This document shows, one piece after another, positions 24,793 to 39,500 of a stretch of 64,000 nucleotides of DNA. Under the pieces are notes generated by a model, which was not told the origin of the DNA, did no database searches, and saw only the letters and a program-made list of their open reading frames with translations. This DNA comes from Talaromyces rugulosus. Its lineage: Eukaryota > Ascomycota > Eurotiomycetes > Eurotiales > Trichocomaceae. The stretch spans positions 1,612,001 through 1,676,000 of the forward strand of contig NC_049561.1 in the NCBI RefSeq assembly GCF_013368755.1, read 5' to 3'. The stretch's first letter is position 1. Every line of letters starts with the position of its first letter. Made by a program: the position numbers and the translations under genes.

Positions 24793-25931
24793 TTAGAAAA
24801 GCAGGCGTCTCTTGTCATCGTCCTTGTCGTCGTCGTCATCATGCTTGTCATCGTCGTCATCGTGGTTCTTTTTCGAAACGGGGCTACCGTGACTGGAAAA
24901 GGTGTTAGCAAAAGAGGATAAAAGGAGGGAGATAATAAAAAAATCATACGCGAAAAACAGGACTTTGATGGCAATAGCCAAACCAGCATGCAGAACAACA
25001 ACCGCAATAAGCAGCATCTTGCTGGTCTTGGCATCAGTCGCAGTGAGCACGGGATACAAGTTGCGCAAAAGGAAAAACACTGTCGAGGCAAACCCAACAC
25101 CGACGAGGGCCCAGTTCAGTGCCGTCAGAGGACTCCAGCTGACCAAGGCAACGGCAATCCACATGAGGTTGGCATATCCATACAGCGCCCAGCATTCGAC
25201 GAGGTCGGCCGTAGAGCTGCCGAACCATCGCAGAGCAGCCCACAAGGCAATGGGAATCACGCCGGTATATCCGTAAACGAGGCCGGCTGCTCCAGAGAGC
25301 AGTCTGAAATCGTATTCGAAATGCTTGTCATGTTCACGCGACAGATACTGCGAAATGGTTCCGGTCAAGAAGAGGATGATGATGACAGTGGTTGCAATCC
25401 AGAACGGTCCGTACAGATCCGGGTTCCCATCCAGAATGTCGAGGAAGTTGGAGCGCGGATAGACTGCGGCTACGCAGCGTCGGAGCACTTCGTTTGTATC
25501 AACATCAAAGAACTGGCTGTAATACTGGATAGTCCACAGTCGGTGTTTGCCGTCTCCCGACCGACCACCGGCATCGCGAGATGAGCCTCCTCCACCACCT
25601 CCATTGCCTCCGAGAAAGGGTTGTGAATCAGCTTGGATCTTGGCGGTGCGAGCATCATTCTCAAAATCTGTAGCGGGTATTAGAAGATTGCTCGTCCCTG
25701 ACTTTATTCCGTTCAGTACGTACTTGATGGGTGAAATTCAAGGTCTTCTTGAAGATCAGTGTGGCCCAGGTCGCCCTATATTGACAAAGGTAAAACTTTA
25801 GCATGTATACTTCCGGAAATTTCTAAATCAAATACGCGATAATGAATTGCACTCGTGTTCGAAAGCAGCAAAAGAGAGAGTCGCACCTCGGCATCAACGT
25901 CTACAACAACGTCGTAGCCTTGATTGGCCAT
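24793..25931 (-). CDS. Yip1-domain Golgi membrane protein (YIPF1/2 type)
   Basis: Four exons (25931-25887, 25775-25724, 25667-24950, 24892-24793), 304 residues. The soluble N-terminus contains GGNGGGGGGSS and then WTIQYYSQFFDVDTNEV, the conserved entry to the Yip1 domain. NPDLYGPFWIATTVIIILFLTG starts the first of about five membrane segments. Such proteins cycle between ER and Golgi and bind Rab GTPases. The short last exon is unusual: KKNHDDDDDKHDDDDDKDDDK, an Asp/Lys repeat, before RRLLF. The exon order is confirmed by the unbroken family text across junctions. Confidence 0.85.
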
Positions 25932-26294
25932 TTTCGCAAGCCGCGCTCAACAAATATTGGTATAATCGGCAAATATATGACGAATCACAGCTGTGTCTGG
26001 GAAAGATGAGAGGCGATGCGATTGAGGCGAGCAGCAGACCGTGATAAGCACCGAATCGACATGGAGTGAAGGAACACGCAACAGCTCCGAAGTGTACACT
26101 TGGTTTCTCTGCTGGGCCGCACGGCCAATCACATTCGGCTGTCAGGCGCGCAAAGTGGGGCTCTGCATCATGCATGATACAGCTTCATTTCTCTTCATTA
26201 TTACTTTTCTATTATTATAGACCGATAAATATTATTTTGTTACGCACATTCTGTCTATAAATTTTCATCAAAATTTTCTATCATACATAACCAT
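25932..26294. promoter_or_regulatory. Promoter of the YIPF-type gene
   Basis: 363 bases with no gene; it should carry the YIPF-type promoter and the 3' end of the TBC gene. ATTATTAC-type AT-rich text fills the part nearest 26200. Confidence 0.4.
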
Positions 26295-27640
26295 CTATTT
26301 TTCAAGCCGAAATCGTACGTATCCTGATAATCTGCTGTAGAGAAACTCCTTGACACTGCCAATAAAAGACCAAACGGGCGAGTCATATCCGCTCTTACGA
26401 ATATAAATCGACACCAACCCAACAAGGAGAGCCAGACCCAGAGAGCCAGCAGGTCTCCGATAGCGCCAGAGCGCTGCGTAAATCTTCTTTCGGGATTCTT
26501 CCCGTTGTAATTGCTTTGCTTGCAATTCAAATAGTTGTGTTGCCTCGTCAAAGCTGACGGCTTCTCCAACGGTTCGAGAAGTCTTCAAAACGCTATTGTA
26601 CGGTATCTGCCGCCAAGTCCGGAATGGCAGAGATTCGGGAGGGTGCTGTTCGTAGAGGTCCAAGGTAGATACGATCAAGCCTTCTAAGTCAAGAGGCGCA
26701 GGAAGCTTAGACAAGGTAAAGTGAATCATCTCAGGCTCGTCAATAGGTATGTCCAAAAGCTCCTTTTTTCGTTTCAGAACAATGGCCGCAAACAGATAAA
26801 TTGCAACGACGGGTTCGTGAGAAAGTAAGAAATCATATAATCGTACAATGTCGTCATATTCTTCAATATCGTGGGCATATAATGTGAGAGCAGCTGCGAG
26901 TGCAAAGAAAGGCTGGGTCCCAGATAAGTGTCTGCGAACCCTCACGTCGACGCTTTCCAATATGACCGGAATAAGGTTGAGGTGCTTAAGAGCAGGCGTT
27001 AATGACGGGAGCATGTAATCTCGTATCCGTAACAGAGAAACTCGCGCAAAGGTATTACGGGCTGTATGAGGACCGAGTACTAGCAGAAGCACTTGTGCAA
27101 TGTCGTGATACCCTTGGAAATAACAAAGCATCGGATGACGTCGGAGAGTCTCGGTGATGAGATTTGATAATTGTTGCTTGCGTTTTGCAAGATCTTCTTC
27201 CTCGCCTATATTTGGCATGATTAGAAAAATCGTTTCGCAATATAGCCGAGAAACAAACCCTGTGGATAATACACAAAAGATCGGTTGACATCCAACTTGA
27301 CTTGGTCTTCATCTCCATGTCGGGGGAGATCAGTCCAGTCTATTTGCGAGACCTCCTTTGACTGATCTTCTCCTAGCAGAAGAGGCCCTAAAAAGTCAAC
27401 ACAAAGCCACAGATCAACCGAGTGAAGGAGAAACACACATGCGGCTTGTCGTAGTGTATCATCAAGCAAACCCCCGGGAGAGGTTGCATAGCCCACCAAG
27501 GCTTTAACGTCCTTTTGCTGGCATGCCCTTTCAATGGCTTCTCGCTTCTCGTCAACAGCTCTTGATTTTTCTCTCGTCTCAGCATCGAATGCTTGCTTGG
27601 CGTCTCTGTCTGTTGACAGATCCTCCACGGTTTCATCCAT
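26295..27640 (-). CDS. TBC-domain Rab GTPase-activating protein (TBC1D20/Gyp8 type)
   Basis: Three exons (27640-27439, 27387-27259, 27205-26295), 413 residues. The TBC domain shows the arginine-finger motif in DVNRSF and the glutamine-finger motif in YFQGYHDIAQVLL, both needed for GTP hydrolysis on Rab proteins. WPLLLG marks the domain start and is completed by splicing. A single hydrophobic segment near the C-terminus (SLGLALLVGLVSIYI) suggests a tail anchor, as in TBC1D20, which acts on Rab1 at the ER. The C-terminus ends RFRLEK. Confidence 0.88.
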
Positions 27641-27770
27641 CCACGGCGAAAACGACAGGACAAATTTATTGATGGAAAGGAATATTGGATGAGATAGATA
27701 ATGCCAGGAAGAACTAAATATAATAAATAAATGGGTCTAGAGATGTCTGTTTCACGGTGCCGATATCAAA

Positions 27771-28221
27771 TTATGCCAATCCGGATATTGTCATCAGGTC
27801 ATCGTCCAACAAGCGGGCTTGGAGAGTGCATATGAGCCAGCCTGCTTCGAGCTCACCGGGCGCATCTATATTCCTGCACGACAATTCTTGCTTCTCTAGC
27901 AATGATCGTTCGAGAGAGCGATAGTTGGATAAAGCAGAAGAAAGTGTCACGTCGACTTTGGATGTTTGAAATTCGGGCCGGGTAGCCGCGGCCTCTGATT
28001 GGTGCAAAAGCTCTCATCAACGTACGGCCGCAATTGGCACGCGCCTGCTTCTTGACGCTGTCCCCCGCCAACTCCTGCATAGCTCTTCCTCTCCTTGCAA
28101 CACGAGGAACTGGCTGAAAGTGAATCCTGTGGAATTTAGAAAGACCTGGCACTTGGCCCATCTCTCCAGACAGGAGTCTGTGTCTTGTCAGCCTCAATAA
28201 TGATTTGATACTACCTATCAT
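27771..28221 (-). CDS. Small protein of unknown function (tentative two-exon gene)
   Basis: Predicted exons 28221-28026 and 27955-27771 with a 70-base intron give 126 residues. The N-terminal half is basic (SLLRLTRHRLLSG...RVARRGRAMQE) and could be a mitochondrial leader. The C-terminal half is acidic and helical, with LSSALSNYRSLERSLLEK and LQARLLDDDLM. I recognise no family. The model has a normal donor (GTACGT) and acceptor (AAAG), and the gene would share a 296-base divergent promoter with the next gene. Either exon alone is open, so a spurious model is possible. Confidence 0.35.
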
Positions 28222-28517
28222 CGCCACAGCCTAGACAACCTAAACTTCGCAAGGCTGGATCTTGTTTGCTTCTTATCTGCAACGCTAGCTTATGAGAAGG
28301 CTTGCCTTTTGTTCCTGTCGAACGTCGTGTTGACGAGATCTTCATTAGGCATATCATGATCACATTGGACATCCACCTGGTTTATACAGGAGATTTCGCA
28401 CGAATGCTCCCAAAAAGTCTCATAATACACACGCACGAGGACTCTGCGTACTGGCTTCCTCCGAATTCAACACCAAAAAATTTCTCATAATAGGGATCTC
28501 TGTCACAACCGTCCCAC
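28222..28517. promoter_or_regulatory. Upstream region of the MMS1-type gene
   Basis: About 300 bases between divergent starts. No motif stands out, and the open frame at 28302-28490 has no supporting features. Confidence 0.35.
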
Positions 28518-31500
28518 ATGGAGAGCGGGTTCTGGCCAACTCAGCATACGGAGATAGCCGATGCTCTTTTTCGGAATGTCCAGTCAACCCAAGAACCGAC
28601 TACAACGGGGCCGAAGAAGCCCAAGATTGCATTGCTCACACAGACAATTGTTCCCAGCCCGACAATTCAATTCGTCTTGCCTGCGCGGCTACGGAGTAGG
28701 CTCCAGAACGATGTTGTCTTTGTCGGAGAGAGATCGCTAGTCCTGCGAGAAATTGTTATGGGAAGCTATCTAGAAGACGTTAGCGTAAAATCGGACTTTG
28801 ACGCAGATATAATGGCTGTCAAGGCCGTCTCGCTCTATGGTGACATGCCTCTGGATGTTCAGATGCGATTAGGAATACAGGAAGATTCTTCTGGACCAGC
28901 ATACACAAATGAGGATTTGCCGGATCATATTTTAGTCCTTACACTGGACTCCAAAGAATTGGTCTTCTTATATTACCGTGATGACTTCGAGAAACAAAAT
29001 GGTCGGTTTACACACTTTCGAAGACCTTTGCCATCAGATGTGAGCATCGTGGAAAGGTTTGGCCGCCACTTAGCCGTGGACCCTAAGTAAGTGATATCCA
29101 CTTTCTCTTGTATTGTTTAAGTATTGAACTTCCTTGTCAAGATCTCGTGCTATTGCCGTTGCTGCTCCGGCAAATTTCTTTGGGGTCTTTTTACTCAAGT
29201 CTCCTGGAGATCTTCTGTCTCAAATTAAAGAGCAGACCTTAGATCCAATTTTTGAGGTAAGAGGCTTTTTGTTCTACTTCTGACAAATATATTGCCATCT
29301 AATGCGAGATGTGAGCAGGAGAGATTCTTTCGTCTTGACGGAGACATCCTTTTCATGGAGTTCCTCTATCCAGAAGCAGACAACGAGAATAAGATCATTC
29401 TCCTCTTCGTCATCTCTAAAGGCTCTGATACATTCGCCGTATGTTATGACTGGGATTCTGCAGACACGCTTCGTCAGGCTCGCCCAAAAGTGATTCTGAA
29501 GAAACTTCCTGAGGTTTGTAGATTGCCTAGTTTGATTATCCCGTTGACAAAATCCACGTCCTTTTTGATTGTGACTACCTCGTTGCTCATCGTGGCCAAT
29601 CATTTTACAAGCTCGGACATGAAATTCAAAAAGTGGCCAACTCCTGAAACCGACTCAAGCTTGCCTATGACATGGGCGAAATGGGCTCGTCCATACCGGC
29701 ACCAAAAATACAACAACTCCCACGATGATATTTACCTTTGCCGAGAAGATGGAGCAATTTTTTATGTTAATATCGAAGATTATGGTTTAACTATCCTTGT
29801 TTATGCACTTGGCTCCCTTGGTTGTGATGTGGACGGGGCTTTTGATACAATTGATTTCAGCGATCCCAGCCACGGAGGCGACCTACTCATAGCCGCCGGC
29901 AATACGGGAAATGGAGGGCTATTCATCACAGAACCAAGGCAGAATCCTACCCGTGTTCAAAAATTTGAAAACTGGGCTCCAATTCTTGATACCGCTTTAG
30001 TGCCTCCTTCGCAACAGCCAGCCCAGCACGAGCACTCCATGAAAACACACGTAAATGGAAACGGCCGTCTCTATGCCTGTTCATCATGCGCAAATGGTCG
30101 AGGTGCAGTGAATGAATTTCGATATGGCTACGAAGCTCAGATTGGGTGGATCGTTTCTCTCGAAGATTTATCCAGTGCACGGTCTATTTGGTGCATACCT
30201 GATTTCTCTGATGAAGGGACATACTTGCTTATTTCTGATCCTATTACCTCAACACTTTTGCACCTTCCCCGTAGCAACGGTGGCGAAATTTACGCCATTG
30301 ATGACCTAAATTCGGCGTTAGACACATCTGCTCAGACACTGGCGGCAGGCTACACGCCGGACGGTGTCCTTGTGCAAGTGACAAGCAACTCTGTGTGCCT
30401 TGCAGTCCCTGAAAATCCGTCGTTGAAACACGTTTCTGGTTTTCAAATCGACCAGGCTATGCTCATTTCATCGGTCAATGGCAAATTAGCACTATTTGCT
30501 GTTGTTCTCGGGTCTGACCACGGAATTGCACTGAAAATAGGCAAAATAACATTGCTTGATGGTTGTCTCAGCTCCAATTATCTTGGAGATATACTCGACC
30601 TAAACGAAGTACCAACCTCTTTGTTGGTTGAAGAAATCAACAACGACATTTTCATATTCATTGGTTCAGGCGAGGGTCATATTGATTGTTATCAGCTACT
30701 AAACTCTGAAACACATTTCATCGGCCGCTATGCCTTGGAGTTGAATGATAATGACCTTTTGAAAGTAATAGACAGCATGGTGCTTCTTACTTGGCCGGGT
30801 ACGCATCATGCAACTTTGTTCTGTGGGCTTCGGAGCGGCATACTGGTGCCCATTGATGTTCAATTCACCGTGGACAGCCCCGAGAAAACAATGGGTAGGT
30901 GTTGGTTTCATAATATTTACTACAATTTTTCTAACACAAAGTACAGATACAACCCAGCATCCTTACATCAGACTCGGCCACACTGTTGTCAAGCTTAGCA
31001 GAAAAGATAAAGGCGTACTGGCTACTTGTGGAAGTGGCTTTTGGTGCATTTCGGACATAGAAAAAACCGATGCGTCTAATTTTGATCTGAATGAAGTTTG
31101 GATTACGGACCAAGACAATGTGAGTATAGTCATCCTCATGACATCGAAGTCTGCTTACACAGAAACCTAGTCCGCATATGTTCAGAAAAGTATCGAAGTT
31201 TTCACTGTTGTCGATGCACCACTCAATTCAAGCTCTACGGCGTTGGATGGCTCATTGGTTTGCATTAGCGAGGGACAGCTTCTCATATGCACCTTGGATC
31301 GACGCGCCAAGCCCATTCCTCGAAAAATTGACGTTCCTGGCTGCGCCAACAGGATAGCTTATTCACAGTATTTGCAAAGCCTCATTGTTGCTTATACCGC
31401 CACGGAGACGGTGAAAATCCCCGGAACAGGCAATTCGAATCGATACACACGTCCTTATTTAGATTTTATCGACCTGGAAACGCATCGTTCGGGTTTGTCA

Positions 31501-32655
31501 TCCTCACGGGAAGGCTCGCAAGATAACAGCGCTCCCCAGCCTTGGAGACCCTCTGGATCATCTGGCGAGAAAATAACATGCATGTTGGACTGGACTCCTG
31601 AACACGATGGGCACAAATATCATTTCGTTGTGATAGGTACCGCACGGAGAAGTCAAGAAGACAAAGGCCGAATAATATTTTTGCACGCCAGACGCAGCAC
31701 TGTTAACCCTGGCCAGATTGAATGTTCAGTAAAGTATATTCATCCATTCGACGGCCCAGTACGTGCTGTTGCCGCATATGGTGAATGTACTTTGATGGTG
31801 GCGGCTGGGAATGACATTATCCCAATCGAGCCAGACATCCCCAAAAGGAAAAAGCAGTGGGTTCCGTCAGCCCGGTACAAGTTGACTTCACCGGGTGTTT
31901 CGATTACAGTGCATGATACGTTCCTCTACGTCAGCACAGCTCGAGAATCCCTAGTGGTGCTCCAAGTTGTTGAAAATAAACTAGAGCTTTACGCGCATGA
32001 TGGAGCGAGGTATGAGAGCCTTTCTCATCAGCGTATTGGCGGCGAGTCCAAACTTGTTCTTGCCAGCACAAGAGGGGGCAAACTAAGTCTTTTCTCCGAG
32101 ACTGGAATCACAAATACAGATAAGCTGCTTACTCCAGCAGTCGCCGAAGCCAATATGCCCCTTTCGGTCATCAGACTAAGCCCATGTACTACAGCTCACC
32201 CCCTGCTCCCTACTACGACGGTCACACATGGGGTTACAGTAGATGGCACAATCTATCAAATCATGACCATCAACGAGAAGGAATGGCAATTACTTCGCTT
32301 TGTTCAGAACCTGTGCAGCAGAGACTCTCTCGTATCCCCTTTCCTGTCTGCAAGAAAGAAGCGGTGGACATGGACGGATATCATGCCACAGTCCAACAAA
32401 CCATCGCAGATGCATGTTGATGGCGATATACTCTCACGCCTTGTCAAACACGGCGCAGATCGTCTACGGGAGATGCTAGATGGTGATGAGACAAGATCTC
32501 TTCAGGCGGATGCATCGGCTGCCCTACCTCTCAGGACCTGTATGGAGGTTTTTGAAGACATGTTCCGTGAAGTGTTTGGCGATATTCCTTCGCATCATAA
32601 CACTATCTCGCATTTTATGAGTTGGCTGCAGAAACTGTTGCGGCGTCGAATATGA
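28518..32655 (+). CDS. MMS1/CPSF-A/DDB1 superfamily beta-propeller protein
   Basis: Five exons (28518-29086, 29142-29256, 29319-30894, 30947-31119, 31171-32655) encode 1305 residues. The protein is long, poor in low-complexity text, and built of repeated beta-strand segments such as VFLLKSPGDLLS, HILVLTLDSKELVFLYY and DLLIAAGNTGNGGLFI. These resemble the three-propeller fold of the MMS1_N plus CPSF_A architecture seen in DDB1, Rse1, Cft1 and fungal proteins annotated as thermotolerance factors. Members act as scaffolds in ubiquitin ligases, splicing or mRNA 3' processing. Which branch this one belongs to cannot be settled by eye; divergence from DDB1, Rse1 and Cft1 seems high. Confidence 0.68.
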
Positions 32656-33017
32656 TTATTAGGCTTATATCGTTAATGTGACTTTGATGTTTCGGGTTAT
32701 GGATGATTATTGGAGCGGGCCGAGAAAATGATAGACCCCATAGATTTCGTCGTTGTCAATAAACTTATTTTACTAGATATCTTGTTCTCATCTGAGATGA
32801 ATATACGTGTCATTGAAACCGTTAACTTGAAAATTGAATCTATTAAATGCTTGAATGATACACTTCCAAGTGGTATATATGACCTCAAAAGGCATCACTT
32901 GATGTAAAAGGGCTCATATCGCCAACACCAAACACCTTGAAATCCATACATAAGCCATCCACGCCCTTGTCCAGCATTATTGTTTACAAAAAAAAAGGAA
33001 CCTGTTCTGTCAGATTT
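32656..33017. other. Convergent 3' region
   Basis: 362 bases between two converging genes. No gene seen; AT-rich with an A-run near 32987. Confidence 0.5.
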
Positions 33018-36055
<3,038 letters not shown>

Positions 36056-36560
36056 GGTCGCAAGACACTTTATTTCCCGAGGTGTACCAGAAGAAAAGAA
36101 TACCGGGGTCTTGTAGAGAGATGGATTGTACGAGCGATCTCACTCGGCTGAGTTGAAGCGTACTGGCAGCGACGAGAGAGAGCTTTGTGAAAGCCCGAGG
36201 GGTTTTGCAGTGCGACTGTCGGCGCAGGGCTGGGCGCCATCCAAAAACGGCAAGATTACAACGCGTCGCGTCCTGACGCGCTAATTTTCCGCGTTGATGC
36301 TATATGTACATATTGGGATTAGCGTTGTCATGTGACTACGTACATGGTATCAGGACGGTGACATACAGCCCGGGGCAGACGAAGGTATTTTGAAGTAATT
36401 ATATTGAATACAATAGTTGATTGATTATATAATACATGTAACATCTAAAATATACATACAAAAATGGATATACCAACTAGCTGATGCGGGATGCATGCGA
36501 ATGTTTGAGATATGATGAGAGAAGATCGAAACAACAGATCAACAGGGTCCCAATATGTGA
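36056..36560. promoter_or_regulatory. MCM3 promoter and 3' region of the PPR gene
   Basis: 505 bases. Bases 36230-36300 are CpG-rich with cell-cycle-type boxes (separate entry). From about 36390 to 36560 the text is AT-rich and should be the 3' end of the PPR gene. Confidence 0.55.
36261..36293. promoter_or_regulatory. MCB / E2F-like cluster upstream of MCM3
   Basis: ACGCGT (perfect MluI cell-cycle box) at 36261-36266, GACGCG at 36275-36280 and TTTTCCGCG at 36285-36293 lie 206-238 bases upstream of the MCM3 start. Boxes of this type bind the MBF (Swi6-Mbp1) complex in yeasts and drive G1/S expression of replication genes. Confidence 0.6.
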
Positions 36561-39500
36561 TTACTTCTTCTGGTCGCGTAACATTTCGTTTCTGACAGAA
36601 TCAACCCCGAGATTGCGGCGTTGCAATTCAATGGTCGTCTCCAGCTCCATGTCGTGCTCGTCCTCGGGAGCCTGTACGCGTTCTCTATCATCAATCTCAG
36701 CAGGATCATAGTCTTTGGCTTCAGAGACATCCTCGCTCTGTGGCGGTTCTTGGGCGTCTGCCTGATCAGATTGGGGTGATGGAAGGGTGGCTTCAAGCTC
36801 GGAAAGTTCGTATCTTGCGTGTTCAGCTCCGCCGCGAAGTTTGGGTCGTACATGTCCATCGACTCCAAGAATACCCCCGGTCCACACGTACGGATTGCCC
36901 GCTTTCTTAGCAGGATCGATTCGCTCCGGTTGATCGCGGAGGAGAACACCTTGATATTTCTCACGCCAGTGTGGCATGTAAGCCAGTGCTTCCAGGGTCT
37001 GCGGGGCGGCATTGTATAAAGTATCCATTTCCTCCGTCCCGACATAGAGACTTCTCCGCTTGAAGTCTCTCAGGGCTGCACCAAGATAGATCATAACGTT
37101 ATATGTCGGTCTTGTCCAAGTGGGATCTACTTTGGTCCACAATCTGGCACCGGCTTTCTCAAGTGTTTCCGGGTCATTCGTTCTTCGGCTATCAAGCATG
37201 TCAATTGTCCTGGGTACATCGGGTGGTCGCAGTTGAGCCCCACGGCGCAATCGGCGCCAACCAGGAAACGCAGGCATGAAGATACGCTCAAAGGTAACAA
37301 AGGCATCGATTTGTTCGGATGCTAATGGGGAGGCGGCAAGTGTTCGAACGTAAGTCAGCCAGTTCGCTGAAGTTAAAGAATACCCTCGCCTTATGTGTGT
37401 TTTAACCAACTCCGGCAACTGGTCAGTTTGTCCATTTTCACCCAATGTTCGCATGTATAGAGAGAGATGTCGCGACAGAATATAGGCTTGGGCAGGTACC
37501 ACTTCTCGGTCCAAGTAAAATGGTCCACGTGGAGTTGCGTACTCTACTGGCGCTGTGGTTGAATCAAGAACCATGGCAGAGTCGGGTAGGCTGCTCTGCT
37601 GTTGCTTGTCCGGTCCTGCGGTTGAATCAGTGGCCAAGGCAGGTTGACGCTTATTTATCGCCAGTGACTCGATGTTCACCCCTCTCGATACATCAAGAGC
37701 TCGCTGCTTTGCCATCTTCCAGAACTCTCCAACCGTTTCGAGTTTCCCTGCCAACAAATAAACTTGCATCAACACGGACAGGAAGCGTAGTGAAGGAGTG
37801 ACAGTAGGTTTGCCAGAAGCTTTAGCAGCCTCAACATCTAGCCGGTATTCAGCGAGTAGCCTTTCATTCCTGCCGTGTAATCCTTCCATACTGTACGCCT
37901 TCAAAACAGGCTCGTAGTACAGGGAAGGGAATGCCTGGCTCATGGGGAGGCTACTCGTTCCGGGGCGAGGACTTTTCTTTGCAAAGTCCGTTTTTTCAAA
38001 GTCGAAAACGGCCCGGAAAAGGTAATCTTCAGACATTGCCAGACGACTGTTGGAAGGATCACCAGTCGCAACATCTTTGAGGGTGTCTCTCCCAATGGTG
38101 TGTCTCAACATTAATAGGCGTGTACTCATACCGGGGTTCTCAAACCTCGCTAACATTTCCTTGTAAATAATGTAGACCATGTCCCGATTTCCTTGTTTGA
38201 CGAAGCCATAAAGGACGATTGTGTAAAGGAACTCTGAAGCATGAATCTTTCGGCTGCGCTGAAGACCTCGTAAAAGACGTCGCGCCGAGTCAGGTCGTCC
38301 GACAATGCAAAAGCTAAGCATCATAGCGGCGTATGTATTCTCGGTAAATTGCAACCGAGCTTCTTTCATGCGTTTGTGGATTCGGGAAACCGAATCCATA
38401 TCTGCTCGAAAGGCATGAGCCCATAGTAAACGATCCCATAGTATAGTACGAGAGCCTGAGAGTTCAAGAGACATGCTAGACTCTGCCATTTGTTCCGCCT
38501 CATCAAGGAATTGACTTCGACAGTATGCGTCCACCACAGGGTATAGCAGGTATGTGGTCAGTTCAATATTGTTTTCTTGGGCCATTTCACTAAGTGCTAA
38601 TACGGCTTTAACATTACCCAACCGCGCACAAAGATTCATCAATATTGCGTATGTGTATTGGTTTGGTTTGACACCCTTCACTTGCATTCGCCGGAATATC
38701 CGAAAAGCCTTTTTGAGATAGTTTGCGTTTGCAGGTGCCGAGATGAGGGCATTCCAGGCGACAGTATTGGGGTTCAAGCGGTATATTGGAATGATTTTGT
38801 TAAATTCCTCTATAGCTCGAGGGTAGTCGCCCACTAATGCATAGCTATGAATTATTGGAACTACCCATTTAATGTGACGCGGAAGACGGGGGTAATCCGG
38901 ATCATGAAGAGATGGCGCTCCATGATCGCGCAGTAAATCACCGAAGAGCTCCTTGGCTTTATCCGAGTCGCCGCGTCTTGAAAAGACCGTGAGAGCAATC
39001 TTGTATGCTTCGACTGACGGCTTTCTGTGGAAGTGTGTGAAATCATTGAGAAGATATTGGACCCCGCGGTGGTTCCCCAATTCAACAAGAGTTTCCAACA
39101 GGCCATGAAGAATAGAGGTGGGCGGAACGCAAGTGCTCAGGTGCCACCTAAAATTGCGGTAAAGAACCATAGCTGTGACGAAGGAGGAGCGCGTTTTGAC
39201 TTTGATTAACGTCTTGATACCAAGCTCATAATGTTGTTGCGTGATTATTCCTAAATCGCTGAATTCTCGTGTCAGGGAAAGAAGCGTCTCTAGCTTGATG
39301 TCTCCCATGGCGTCCTTGGATTGAAAGACTGTTGTTAACAAGACATCCAGTAATTTGGCATCCAAGTCGTTTATTGTCTTCATATATTCAAGAAGTGATA
39401 AAACACACTGAGGAAAATCCTGCAACGAGGCGAGAGATCCAAAGCTTTTGTAGTCGAACTTGTCATGGCCCTTTCTCCAAAAACCTAGCGTATCTTGCCA

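Noticed and set aside
24793..24892. FLAG-like DDDDK text as vector contamination
   Set aside because: It is in an exon continuous with native Yip1 sequence, with a natural intron before it and irregular repeat units.
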